Below are positions 1-7,625 of a DNA stretch of 13,320 bases, in pieces. Under the pieces are notes generated by a model. It was not told where the DNA came from, searched no databases, and saw only the letters and a program-made list of their open reading frames with translations. The stretch spans positions 1 through 13,320 of the forward strand of contig JADFYX010000034.1 of the NCBI GenBank assembly GCA_015232795.1, read 5' to 3'. The DNA comes from Magnetococcales bacterium (lineage in GTDB: Bacteria; Pseudomonadota; Magnetococcia; Magnetococcales; JADFYX01). The position numbers were made by a program, and so were the translations under genes. Position 1 is the first letter of the stretch. Each line of letters opens with the position of its first letter.

Positions 1-1667
1 CTGAAATATCTCGTGCCAACCAAGAGTCTGGCGAATTTATCTTTGCCAGAGAGATTAAAGCCGACAAGGGTTGTCTTGTCTGTCACGGTTTTGAAAATGA
101 TGGACCTCCCGGCAATACCGACTGGTTTGGTTTTGACAAAGAGGGATGGAAAGTTGATCAGCAGGTGGGTTTAATCATACTTTCATCACCATTATCAGAG
201 TTAAATACTGAGAAGCTTAGAATTTTAACCAGCTCTGTATTGATTGCCAGTGTTCTATTTGCGTTGGGACTCTTTACATTTTATATGGTTGTGAAAAAAT
301 TCATTACCAAACCTGTTGCCGAAATGGAATCCAGCATTGCTGCAATGGCAGATGGTGATCTGACAATCGTAGTTGATGTGCAGTCTGAAGATGAGGTGGG
401 CCGAATGGCAACTGCCTTAAATAAGATGGCAGCAGAATTTAGTCAGATGATGAGTAACTTGAGTCAGGTAACCAACGAATTAACCGCCACATCATCTGAA
501 CTTGATAAAGTTGCCGTAGGAATGTCTGAACAGAGCGGTATCATGCAGGAAAGGACCACTCAAGTATCCAATGATGCCCAAACCATGAGTGATGATATGG
601 ATGCAGTGGCTGTAGCTACGGAACAGAACAGCACAAACCTTGATAGTGTCGCTACTTCCTCTTCTGAGGCCAATGAAAATCTACAGACTATTGCTGCTGC
701 TGCTGAAGAGGCAAACGTCAACTTAAGCACTGTTGCTGCTGCTGCTGAACAGGCTCACGCCAATATGGGCTCTATGAATGAGGCAGCAGAGAGAACCAGT
801 AGCAACATTGAGTCTGTTGCTTCTTCTATTCAGGGTATAACAACATCTCTGGGAGATGTCCGGTCGCGGTGTGAAAATGCCAGTAAATCATCGCAAAAAA
901 CTACTGTTCAGGCTCAAGAGAGTATCACTGTCATTGAGACACTTTCAGTGGCTGCAAAAGAGGTTAGCTCTGTTGTTGCGGTGATTAACAACATTGCTGA
1001 ACAGACCAACATGTTGGCTTTGAATGCCTCAATTGAGGCTGCTGGTGCCGGAGAAGCTGGTAAAGGTTTTGCGGTTGTTGCCAATGAGGTTAAGGAGTTG
1101 GCTCGACAGACTGGTGAGGCAACCGAAATGATTACTGGTAAGATCAACACCATTCAGTCCTATACTGAAAAGGTTGCTTCTGCCACCAAAGAGATGACTG
1201 ACAGTATTCAACAAATTGATGACTCCAACAGGGAGATCCTCAATACTGTTGAGGTGCAAGAGCAAAGTGTTGAGAAAATTTCTGCTGCTATTGGCAGTGT
1301 TACCAGTGAAACCAATGAGGTGACCCGTCTTGTGGGAGAGGCAACAGAAGGAATTTCTGAAGTAACCAGAAATGTTTCTGAACTCTCCAGTGGTATTGAT
1401 GAAGTAACGCAAAATGTATCACAAGCTGCGGTTGGTGTTGGGCAAATGTCACACAATATTGCTGATATCTCATCTGCCTCCTCAGAGGTTGCGGGAAGAG
1501 TTTTACAGACTGCGGCCTCATCAAAAGAGATTTTCAACTCCATGGAACATGTTACCCAGTCGGCAGATTCCATAAACCAGTTAAGTGCTACAGTTACCAA
1601 CAGTTCTGGTGAGATGAACAATTTGGCTAAAAAACTTACTGAAATGCTAGCCAGATTCAAAATGTAG
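1..1667 (+). CDS. Methyl-accepting chemotaxis protein with periplasmic c-type heme sensor region (5' partial)
   Basis: Membrane chemoreceptor that would signal to CheA/CheW. The frame is open from base 3 with no stop, so the gene starts outside the window; the GTG at 165 is internal. Visible order: the end of a periplasmic sensor region with a CLVCH heme-c motif (72-86) followed by Gly/Asp-rich sequence and FDKEGWKV; a transmembrane helix at about 225-293; a HAMP domain at about 294-455; a long Ala/Glu-rich coiled coil; and the conserved signalling tip at about 993-1124 (IAEQTNMLALNASIEAA, then GKGFAVVANEV). Residues 146-229, counted from the GTG at 165, form six 14-residue repeats. There is no C-terminal NWETF-type CheR tether; the protein ends ARFKM. 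A covalently bound heme in this position is known from MCPs such as Desulfovibrio DcrA and some Geobacter receptors, where redox or gas sensing is proposed. The ligand here is unknown. No neighbouring gene is a chemotaxis gene. Confidence 0.95.
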   Translation, partial: EISRANQESGEFIFAREIKADKGCLVCHGFENDGPPGNTDWFGFDKEGWKVDQQVGLIILSSPLSELNTEKLRILTSSVLIASVLFALGLFTFYMVVKKFITKPVAEMESSIAAMADGDLTIVVDVQSEDEVGRMATALNKMAAEFSQMMSNLSQVTNELTATSSELDKVAVGMSEQSGIMQERTTQVSNDAQTMSDDMDAVAVATEQNSTNLDSVATSSSEANENLQTIAAAAEEANVNLSTVAAAAEQAHANMGSMNEAAERTSSNIESVASSIQGITTSLGDVRSRCENASKSSQKTTVQAQESITVIETLSVAAKEVSSVVAVINNIAEQTNMLALNASIEAAGAGEAGKGFAVVANEVKELARQTGEATEMITGKINTIQSYTEKVASATKEMTDSIQQIDDSNREILNTVEVQEQSVEKISAAIGSVTSETNEVTRLVGEATEGISEVTRNVSELSSGIDEVTQNVSQAAVGVGQMSHNIADISSASSEVAGRVLQTAASSKEIFNSMEHVTQSADSINQLSATVTNSSGEMNNLAKKLTEMLARFKM

Positions 1668-1695
1668 ACAATTAGGTAATATAAGTATTTTCAAC

Positions 1696-1729
1696 AAGAG
1701 GCCCTGTGATTTTTCACAGGGCCTTTTTT
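1696..1729 (+). terminator. Rho-independent terminator after the chemoreceptor gene
   Basis: A perfect 11-bp stem (AGGCCCTGTGA at 1699-1709 and its complement at 1714-1724) closes a four-base T loop. A run of six T at 1724-1729 follows, and A/T pairs extend the stem base. It sits 28 bases after the receptor stop and separates it from the biotin cluster. Confidence 0.93.
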
Positions 1730-1768
1730 CATCGCAAGCTTTTTTTGGCATTTATTAGCCGTTCTCCA

Positions 1769-1798
1769 TTGACTTGAATATGAGTGGGCAATCATAGT
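1769..1798 (+). promoter_or_regulatory. Candidate sigma-70 promoter of the biotin operon
   Basis: TTGACT at 1769-1774 (5 of 6 to the -35 consensus) lies 18 bases before CATAGT at 1793-1798 (4 of 6 to the -10 consensus). The -10 overlaps the left arm of the BirA-like operator, and transcription would begin inside the operator, as expected for repression by promoter occlusion. The -10 is weak and its exact position is uncertain. Confidence 0.45.
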
Positions 1799-1827
1799 AA
1801 ACCAAATTTCACTAGCTTGGTTTACTA
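1795..1827 (+). promoter_or_regulatory. BirA-type biotin operator
   Basis: A perfect 11-bp inverted repeat: TAGTAAACCAA at 1795-1805 and TTGGTTTACTA at 1817-1827. Read as half-sites TAGTAAACC and GGTTTACTA it has a 15-base spacer. This matches the known BirA operator pattern (TTGTAAACC, about 15 bases, GGTTTACAA) apart from one symmetric base per arm. BirA is the biotin protein ligase that, bound to biotinyl-AMP, represses biotin genes. The right arm ends on the base just before the bioF ATG. birA itself is not in the window; a ligase with an N-terminal DNA-binding domain is predicted elsewhere in the genome. Confidence 0.9.
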
Positions 1828-3006
1828 ATGTCAATATCTGCTTATTCTACATATAACAAAGCGCGCAAGAAGTCCGGTCTTTGGCGTAGCTTGCGTTTGG
1901 TTGGTCCTAGTCATGGGGGACGAACTCTTTTGGCAGGGCGTTTAGTGCTAAATTTTTCTTCCAACGATTATATGGGTTTAGCCAACCATCCGGCTTTAAT
2001 TGCCAAATCACATGAATGGACGCAAAAATGGGGAACTGGCTCTACCGCCTCGAGGTTGGTGTGTGGAAATATGGAGCTATTTGCTGAGGTAGAAAAGCGT
2101 TTGCTAAGGGGTAAGGGAAGTGAGGCCGCACTGGTTTTTGGCTCTGGTTTTGGGGCTAATAGCGGTATTTTATCGGCTTTGTTGGACAGGCAAATATTAA
2201 AAGAGCAACCCCAGGTTTTTTCAGACCGTCTAAATCATGCTTCCATGCATCACGGTTGTAGAGCTGCCGGTGTAAGGCAGATTAGATACCGCCACAATGA
2301 TCTTAACCATCTGGAAGATCTTTTAAAAAAGAGCAAGAAGGGGCCGAAGTTCATCCTCTCTGAAACTGTATTTAGTATGGATGGTGATCGGGCGGATGTT
2401 GCTGGGCTTTTAACTTTAAAAAAGCGTTATGGGGCTTTTTTATATCTTGATGAGGCCCATGCAGCAGGGGTTTTGGGTCCGGCAGGGTTGGGTTTGGCAA
2501 CTGAACACAGCGAGAAGGCCGATTTGGTAATGGGAACCTTTAGCAAGGGACTGGGTGGTTTTGGTGCTTATTGTGTCTGTTCCGGGGAGTTGAAAGATTT
2601 TTTAGTTAACCACTGTAGCGGTTTTATATTTGCGACAGCCTTGCCACCAGGGGTTTTGGGAGCCATGGCAGCAGCGTTGGATATGTTGCCTTTAATGGGA
2701 GAGGCAAGAGAAAATTTATTGGCACAAGGTGAGCGATTGCGGGGGGCGTTAGTGGGGGCAGGGCTGGATGTTGGCAACTCCAGTACCCAGATAGTCCCGG
2801 TGATTTTGGGTGATAATCAACGCTGCGTAGAGGTGAGTAGGTTGCTTGAGAAAAGAGGTATGTTGGGAATTGCAATACGTCCACCAGCGGTTCCTGTTGG
2901 TAAAAGCAGGTTGCGTTTGTCTTTAACTGCTAACCATAGTGTTGATGATATAGATCAATTGATAGATGGGGTTATTCAATCGGTAGGTGAGGTGGATAGG
3001 TCATGA
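1828..3006 (+). CDS. bioF: 8-amino-7-oxononanoate synthase BioF
   Basis: PLP enzyme of the cytoplasm that condenses pimeloyl-ACP (or -CoA) with L-alanine to give 8-amino-7-oxononanoate (KAPA), the first ring-assembly step of biotin. At 392 residues it is close to E. coli BioF (384). Visible: LNFSSNDYMGLANHP at 41-55, the DEAHAAGVLG cofactor motif with Asp208 and His211, and GTFSKGLGG with the likely PLP-binding Lys240. The C-terminal IRPPAVP and RLRLSLTA motifs match the family. The ATG at 1828 gives the expected N-terminus, but it directly follows the BirA-type operator and has no Shine-Dalgarno sequence, so the transcript may have a very short leader or none. Its stop overlaps the next start (ATGA). 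The coding strand is strongly G/T-rich. Confidence 0.97.
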   Translation: MSISAYSTYNKARKKSGLWRSLRLVGPSHGGRTLLAGRLVLNFSSNDYMGLANHPALIAKSHEWTQKWGTGSTASRLVCGNMELFAEVEKRLLRGKGSEAALVFGSGFGANSGILSALLDRQILKEQPQVFSDRLNHASMHHGCRAAGVRQIRYRHNDLNHLEDLLKKSKKGPKFILSETVFSMDGDRADVAGLLTLKKRYGAFLYLDEAHAAGVLGPAGLGLATEHSEKADLVMGTFSKGLGGFGAYCVCSGELKDFLVNHCSGFIFATALPPGVLGAMAAALDMLPLMGEARENLLAQGERLRGALVGAGLDVGNSSTQIVPVILGDNQRCVEVSRLLEKRGMLGIAIRPPAVPVGKSRLRLSLTANHSVDDIDQLIDGVIQSVGEVDRS

Positions 3007-3695
3007 GGCAACCAACGCTGTTATTGGTTCATGGTTGGGGTTTGGGAGCTGGGGTTTGGCGACCAGTGGTGCAGCAGTTGGGCAATCCCCCCCACATTAG
3101 CCTGGATTTTGGTTTTTATGGTCGTAAGCAGCTAGAAATACCAGATGATAGGCCACTTATAGCAGTTGGTCACTCTTTGGGTTTTTTGTGGTTGTTGCAA
3201 TATCTTGCAACTGCTTCTTGGGGGGGCCGGGTAGAGGGGTTGGTATCTATCAACGGTTTTGCCCGTTTTTCCAAGGCAGATGATTTTCCCCAAGGTGTGG
3301 ACCACTGTTTATTACGGGGTATGAAAAATGGTTTGCAGCGCGATCCTGTAAAGGTTTTGAACGATTTTAGGGTTTTGGGTGGTGGTCCAGGGGGAGATTT
3401 TATAGGTGAAGATGCCAAGCTAAGGGTAGATGCCATGGCTTTGGCGTATGGTTTGGGTTGGTTGTTGGAGTGGGATGGCAGAGGGGGTTTAGCTCAGTGG
3501 CAAAAGCCATTTTTAGCCATAGCCAACAGTGACGATAACATTGTAACACCAGCCATAAGCAGAGCCTCGTTTACTACTCTTTTAGATGGGGAAGGGTCCA
3601 TAAAGTGGCTTGATCAGGGTGGTCATTTAGGTCTGTTGAGCAGACCAAGAGCTTATGGGGAGTTGTTGGATAGGTTTTATAGGTCGTTTTTGTGA
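3003..3695 (+). CDS. bioH: BioH-like pimeloyl-ACP methyl ester esterase (alpha/beta hydrolase)
   Basis: An alpha/beta hydrolase that, from its place between bioF and bioC, should hydrolyse pimeloyl-ACP methyl ester to end BioC-primed chain elongation. At 230 residues it is shorter than E. coli BioH (256). Visible: an HGWG oxyanion-hole motif at 10-13, the nucleophile elbow GHSLG with Ser58, a likely acid in ANSDDNIVTP (Asp177 or Asp178), and His208 in QGGHLGLL, so the triad looks intact. The N-terminal LLVHGWGLGAGVW closely resembles BioH. The elbow reads GHSLG rather than the GWSLG of E. coli BioH. Several unrelated hydrolases (BioG, BioK, BioJ, BioV) fill this role in other bacteria, so the assignment rests on context plus the BioH-like N-terminus. 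It overlaps bioF by 4 bases and shares one base with bioC. Confidence 0.85.
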   Translation: MRQPTLLLVHGWGLGAGVWRPVVQQLGNPPHISLDFGFYGRKQLEIPDDRPLIAVGHSLGFLWLLQYLATASWGGRVEGLVSINGFARFSKADDFPQGVDHCLLRGMKNGLQRDPVKVLNDFRVLGGGPGGDFIGEDAKLRVDAMALAYGLGWLLEWDGRGGLAQWQKPFLAIANSDDNIVTPAISRASFTTLLDGEGSIKWLDQGGHLGLLSRPRAYGELLDRFYRSFL

Positions 3696-4465
3696 TGGCA
3701 AAAAAAGAGGTTAAAAATACCTTTGGATCTGCTGCTAAAGAGTATCAACAAAAAGCAGGTGTACAGCGTAGGGTTGCCGGGGATTTGGCGAGCAGAATGG
3801 TAGGTTTTGATCTACCTGTAAAAGCGCGGATTTTGGAGATTGGGTGTGGTACAGGGTTTTTAAGCCAGCATCTTTTAAAGCAGTGGCCTGATGCAACTTT
3901 GTTATGTAGTGATATTGCCCCCCAGATGGTTATGAGTTGTAAGGCTAATTTGGGTGATGTTGCTAAAAACCGGGTGGGTTTTGCGGTAATAGATGGGGAA
4001 GATCTGCCCAACGGCGAGCAATTTGATCTGATTGTGTCGAGTTTGGTGTTTCAGTGGTTTAGAGATCCTTTGGCTAATTTGGCAAAGCTGACGAGTAGGT
4101 TGAATCCTGGTGGCAGGCTGGCTTTTGTTACTTTGGGGGAGGAGACTTTTAACGAGTGGCGGAATTTCTGTGCAGACTATCATATTGCCTGTGGTCTGCA
4201 TAATTATCCTCCACAAGAGGCGTGGCAGAACAATTGGCCCATGGATGGGGTAGGGGAGATTGCCTCTACAAGGATTATTGAAGAGCATCCAAGCCCACAC
4301 GCGTTTTTAAGGGGTTTAAAAGAGATAGGAACTGGGTTGTCACAAAAAGGACATCGCCCTGTATCAGTGGTTGATTTACGTCGTGCATTTAGTGGTTATG
4401 CTAAAAAAAACAACAGCTTTGCAATAACCTACCATCTTTTATTTGGTAGTTTTATTAAAAATTAA
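3695..4465 (+). CDS. bioC: Malonyl-ACP O-methyltransferase BioC
   Basis: SAM-dependent methyltransferase that methylates the free carboxyl of malonyl-ACP, disguising it so that fatty acid synthase can extend it to pimeloyl-ACP methyl ester. Residues 1-20 (VKNTFGSAAKEYQQKA) match the BioC N-terminal signature. Motif I, ILEIGCGTG, is at 46-54, the acidic residue of motif II is in CSDIAPQM at 71-78, and FDLIVSSLVFQWF follows. The 256 residues fit the family. I chose the ATG at 3695, which overlaps the bioH stop as TGATG, over the GTG at 3692; coupling to upstream translation explains the weak ribosome binding site. bioB begins 17 bases after the stop. Confidence 0.94.
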   Translation: MAKKEVKNTFGSAAKEYQQKAGVQRRVAGDLASRMVGFDLPVKARILEIGCGTGFLSQHLLKQWPDATLLCSDIAPQMVMSCKANLGDVAKNRVGFAVIDGEDLPNGEQFDLIVSSLVFQWFRDPLANLAKLTSRLNPGGRLAFVTLGEETFNEWRNFCADYHIACGLHNYPPQEAWQNNWPMDGVGEIASTRIIEEHPSPHAFLRGLKEIGTGLSQKGHRPVSVVDLRRAFSGYAKKNNSFAITYHLLFGSFIKN

Positions 4466-4482
4466 TAATTGGATAATAGCAA

Positions 4483-5493
4483 ATGACAGAATTTTCAACT
4501 TTACCGGAAGGTTTTTATCAGCAGTTGACGAAAACCGCTTTGGAGGGTGGTGTTTTATTTCAGGGTGACGGCATGCGGATTTTAACTGATCCCAATGTAG
4601 AGTTGTTGCCGTTGATGCAGGCAGCCTTTGAGGTACGCAGGCACTATTTTGGTTTAGGGGTGAGGGTTCATATATTAAATAACGTGCAAAATGGCCTTTG
4701 CCCGGAAGATTGCAACTATTGTGCTCAGGCAGTTGATAGTGAAGCACCTATTGTGAAATATAAAATAAAGCCTGACGAGGAGATTATGGCGGGGGCCAAG
4801 GCAGCATATGAGACGGGGGCTTATAGATATTGCATAGTATTATCGGGCCGTGAGCCGGATAAAAAACGTGTTGATGAAATGTCGGCATTGGTTAAGAAGA
4901 TCAGGGCTGCTTATCCGGTTGAGGTTTGTCTCTCGGCGGGATTTATTGATAAGGAGGCAGCAAGCCAGCTAAAAGAGGCGGGTTTAAGCCGTTATAACCA
5001 CAATTTAAACACTGCAGAATCTCACTATGGGGAGATTTGCACCACCCACTCTTATGCGCAAAGGCTAGCCACCTTGGAGGCTGCCAAGGGAGTTGGTCTG
5101 GAGGTTTGCAGTGGGATGATAATCGGCATGGGAGAGAGTCCGGGTGAGATTTGGACGGTAGCGCAAAAATTGCGGGAGTTAAATGCGCGGTCTATACCGT
5201 TAAATTTTTATGTGCATGTAGAGGGGGCGAAATTAGGGGAGCGACATCAGTTAACCCCGGAATATTGTTTAAGGGCGTTGGCACTGTTTAGGTTTAGCAA
5301 TCCTGATGCAGAGATTCGTGCTGCTGGGGGCAGGGAGGTTAACTTGCGGAGTTTGGAGAGTTTAGCCCTGTATCCGGCTAATTCTCTTTTTAGTGAGGGA
5401 TATCTTAATGTTGGTGGACATGGATCTGACAGGACGATGCAGATGATAGCGGACGCTGGATTTAGTGTAGAGAGTGTTGAGGAGGTTGGTTGA
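4483..5493 (+). CDS. bioB: Biotin synthase BioB (radical SAM)
   Basis: Radical-SAM enzyme that inserts sulfur into dethiobiotin to make biotin. The [4Fe-4S] cysteines are Cys73, Cys77 and Cys80 (CPEDCNYC). The second-cluster ligands line up as Cys117 (RYCIVLSG), Cys149 (VEVCLSAG), Cys209 (LEVCSGMI) and Arg279 (AEIRAAGGRE), equivalent to E. coli Cys97, Cys128, Cys188 and Arg260. YNHNLNTAESHY and GMIIGMGES are typical BioB motifs. At 336 residues it is of normal size, with all key residues present. The ATG at 4483 has only a weak upstream GGAT. Its TGA stop overlaps the bioD ATG, and its last codons supply the bioD ribosome binding site. The coding strand is G/T-rich. Confidence 0.98.
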   Translation: MTEFSTLPEGFYQQLTKTALEGGVLFQGDGMRILTDPNVELLPLMQAAFEVRRHYFGLGVRVHILNNVQNGLCPEDCNYCAQAVDSEAPIVKYKIKPDEEIMAGAKAAYETGAYRYCIVLSGREPDKKRVDEMSALVKKIRAAYPVEVCLSAGFIDKEAASQLKEAGLSRYNHNLNTAESHYGEICTTHSYAQRLATLEAAKGVGLEVCSGMIIGMGESPGEIWTVAQKLRELNARSIPLNFYVHVEGAKLGERHQLTPEYCLRALALFRFSNPDAEIRAAGGREVNLRSLESLALYPANSLFSEGYLNVGGHGSDRTMQMIADAGFSVESVEEVG

Positions 5494-6092
5494 TGCTACC
5501 ATCTGGTGGTGTATTTGTAACTGGTACGGATACTGATGTTGGTAAATCGGTTGCGAGTGCTTGGTTGTTGGGGCGTATGGGCGGGGATTATTGGAAGCCT
5601 ATTCAGGCTGGTTTGGGAGGGGAGGTTGATGCTTCTTTAGTTAGGCGTTTGAGTGGTTTGGATGAGTCGCGTTTTCATGCTTCAACTTTTAATTTAACTG
5701 CGCCCATGTCGCCTCATGCTGCTGCTCGGTTGGATGGGGTAACAATTAAGTTGGGTGATTTTTGTTTGCCTGAGACGGTAAATCCACTTGTTGTTGAGGG
5801 TGCAGGTGGGTTGCTGGTTCCTTTGAATGACAGGGAGTTTGTTGTTGATTTAATTGAGGTGTTGGGGCTGCCTGTGGTTTTGGTTGTGAGGTCGGGATTG
5901 GGAACTATCAATCATACTTTATTGAGTTTGATGTTGTTGCGGCATAGGGGGGTGGATGTTGCTGGTGTTATTATGAATGGGGCGTTAAATACGGGTAATA
6001 AGGAGGCGATTGTAGAGTATGGCAAGGTTGATGTTATATGTGAGATTCCGCTATTGAATCCGTTGAATATGGAAACGCTCAGTAAGGTTTAA
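5493..6092 (+). CDS. bioD: ATP-dependent dethiobiotin synthetase BioD
   Basis: Closes the ureido ring: 7,8-diaminononanoate plus CO2 and ATP gives dethiobiotin. The P-loop GTDTDVGKS is at 11-19, the substrate lysine is in YWKPIQAG (Lys35), and VEGAGGLLVP is at 101-110 with Glu102. The protein has 199 residues, a little shorter than E. coli BioD, with the shortening at the C-terminal end. The start is the ATG at 5493 because GGAGG at 5481-5485 lies 7 bases upstream, inside the bioB 3' end; the TTG at 5490 is less likely. Base use is extremely G/T-rich. bioA follows after a 91-base gap. Confidence 0.95.
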   Translation: MLPSGGVFVTGTDTDVGKSVASAWLLGRMGGDYWKPIQAGLGGEVDASLVRRLSGLDESRFHASTFNLTAPMSPHAAARLDGVTIKLGDFCLPETVNPLVVEGAGGLLVPLNDREFVVDLIEVLGLPVVLVVRSGLGTINHTLLSLMLLRHRGVDVAGVIMNGALNTGNKEAIVEYGKVDVICEIPLLNPLNMETLSKV

Positions 6093-6106
6093 GTGCTTTT
6101 ATTATC

Positions 6107-6138
6107 AGGTGTCTAGGGGAATAATTCCCCTAGACCCT
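6107..6138. repeat. Strong hairpin between bioD and bioA
   Basis: GTCTAGGGGAAT at 6111-6122 is an exact inverted repeat of 6124-6135, so a stem of about 11 bp closes a three-base loop. AGG at 6107-6109 and CCT at 6136-6138 extend the stem after a one-base bulge. No T run follows on either strand, so it is not a standard intrinsic terminator. It may protect or attenuate the bioF-bioD transcript, or mark the junction where bioA was added. Confidence 0.85.
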
Positions 6139-6183
6139 AATAGTTATAAGCATTTTACTGATAAAATTATACCAGGAACTGAC

Positions 6184-7506
6184 ATGAAAAAAATTAAAAA
6201 TAAAGACCTCATAACTCTCGACAGTAACCACGTCTGGCACCCCTTCACCCAAGAAGCAACCGCACCAGACCCAATCCATATCACATCCGCATCCGGTGCA
6301 ACCCTAAACGCAGCTAACGGAAAAAAATACCTAGACCTAATCTCCTCCTGGTGGCTAACAACCCACGGTCACGCCCACCCAAAAATAGCAAAAGCCATAG
6401 CAAAACAAGCCAAACAACTAGAACAAGTCATCTTCGCCGGTTTCACCCATAAACCAGCCGTAACCCTAGCAACAAATCTAGTAAATATCCTACCAAAAAA
6501 CCTAACAAGAGTATTCTTCTCAGATAACGGCTCTACCTCAGTAGAAGTAGCCCTAAAAATGGCAAGACAATATTACCTAAACCAAGGAGAAAAAAGAGAT
6601 AAATTCTTAGCATTTCAAGGCGGTTACCACGGCGATACAGTAGGCGCAATGTCCGTAGGCGCAACAACCGGATTCTTCAACCCCTTCAAACCAATGCTAT
6701 TTCCCGTAGATACAATACCCTTCCCCCAAACTTGGATAAATGACCAAGAAGTAGAAAAAAAAGAAAATCAAACCCTGATAGAGCTAGATAAATACCTAAA
6801 CAAACACAAAAACCAATGCGCAGCAGTTCTAATAGAACCCCTGGTACAAGGCGCGTCCGGTATGCGTATGTGCAGCCCCCAATTTATGCAAAAAATGGCA
6901 GAAAAGATAAAAGAAGCCGGAGTTTTGTTAATATGTGATGAAGTAATGACCGGATTCGGCCGAACAGGCGAAATGTTCGCAAGCCAAAAAGCCAAAATAA
7001 ACCCAGACATTATCTGCTTGTCAAAAGGTCTAACCGCTGGCTTCATGCCCCTGTCAGTAACAGTATGTACCCAAGAAATCTACAAAGGGTTTCTAAGTGC
7101 AAGCTTCGATAAAGCCTTCGCCCACGGTCACTCCTTCACCGCAAACTCCCTAAGCTGTGCCGCTGCCGTGGCATCCCTAAAACTATTTAAAAAAGAAAAA
7201 ACCCTAAAAAAAATCACCAAAATCCAAAAAATCCACCAGCAACGCATAACCCCACTATTAAACCATGAAAAAATAGAAAAACCACGCATAACAGGAGCAA
7301 TAGCCGCCCTAGAGTTCAAAACCAAAGACCCCGGCTACTCCTCAAAAATAGCCCCCAAACTAAAAAAATTCTTCATTAGTCGCGGCCTGCTAATAAGACC
7401 CCTGGGCAACGTCCTCTACCTACTACCACCATACTGCATAAGCAGTTCTGACCTACACCGAGCCTGGGATGGTATTGAGTCTGCGTTATTGGAGATTGAT
7501 TTTTAA
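6184..7506 (+). CDS. bioA: Adenosylmethionine-8-amino-7-oxononanoate aminotransferase BioA
   Basis: PLP transaminase that transfers the amino group of SAM to KAPA, giving 7,8-diaminononanoate for BioD. With the ATG at 6184 it has 440 residues. AGGA at 6174-6177 sits 6 bases upstream, so I prefer this start to the GTG at 6109, which would read through the hairpin. Visible: WHPFTQ at 18-23, SSWWLTTHGHAHP at 54-66, GGYHGDT with Tyr148, DEVMTGFGRTG at 252-262 with Asp252, and Lys281 in CLSKGLTAG as the likely PLP lysine. IRPLGNVLYLLPPYC matches the family C-terminus. Codon use is unlike bioF-bioD: A/C-rich, with many CTA, CCA, ACC, CAA and AAA codons. Only about the last 15 codons return to G/T-rich use. 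From memory, the sequence style (VIFAGFTHKP, FFSDNGSTSVEVALKMA) resembles Bacteroidota-type BioA, so lateral acquisition is plausible. Confidence 0.96.
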   Translation: MKKIKNKDLITLDSNHVWHPFTQEATAPDPIHITSASGATLNAANGKKYLDLISSWWLTTHGHAHPKIAKAIAKQAKQLEQVIFAGFTHKPAVTLATNLVNILPKNLTRVFFSDNGSTSVEVALKMARQYYLNQGEKRDKFLAFQGGYHGDTVGAMSVGATTGFFNPFKPMLFPVDTIPFPQTWINDQEVEKKENQTLIELDKYLNKHKNQCAAVLIEPLVQGASGMRMCSPQFMQKMAEKIKEAGVLLICDEVMTGFGRTGEMFASQKAKINPDIICLSKGLTAGFMPLSVTVCTQEIYKGFLSASFDKAFAHGHSFTANSLSCAAAVASLKLFKKEKTLKKITKIQKIHQQRITPLLNHEKIEKPRITGAIAALEFKTKDPGYSSKIAPKLKKFFISRGLLIRPLGNVLYLLPPYCISSSDLHRAWDGIESALLEIDF

Positions 7507-7625
7507 ATGGTTTATAGAAAATTTATGAGATATGATTAGAGGTTGCCTGCTCAAGCACATCCATTGCCCAAATGTTCAGGCTTTTACCTTGGGCTGCTGC
7601 TAAGTTAGAAAATTTTTGGTGCTGC

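Noticed and set aside
914..1660. Several long minus-strand frames antisense to the chemoreceptor
   Set aside because: They mirror the repetitive, Ala/Ser/Thr-rich receptor coding sequence and have no start signals or domains of their own.
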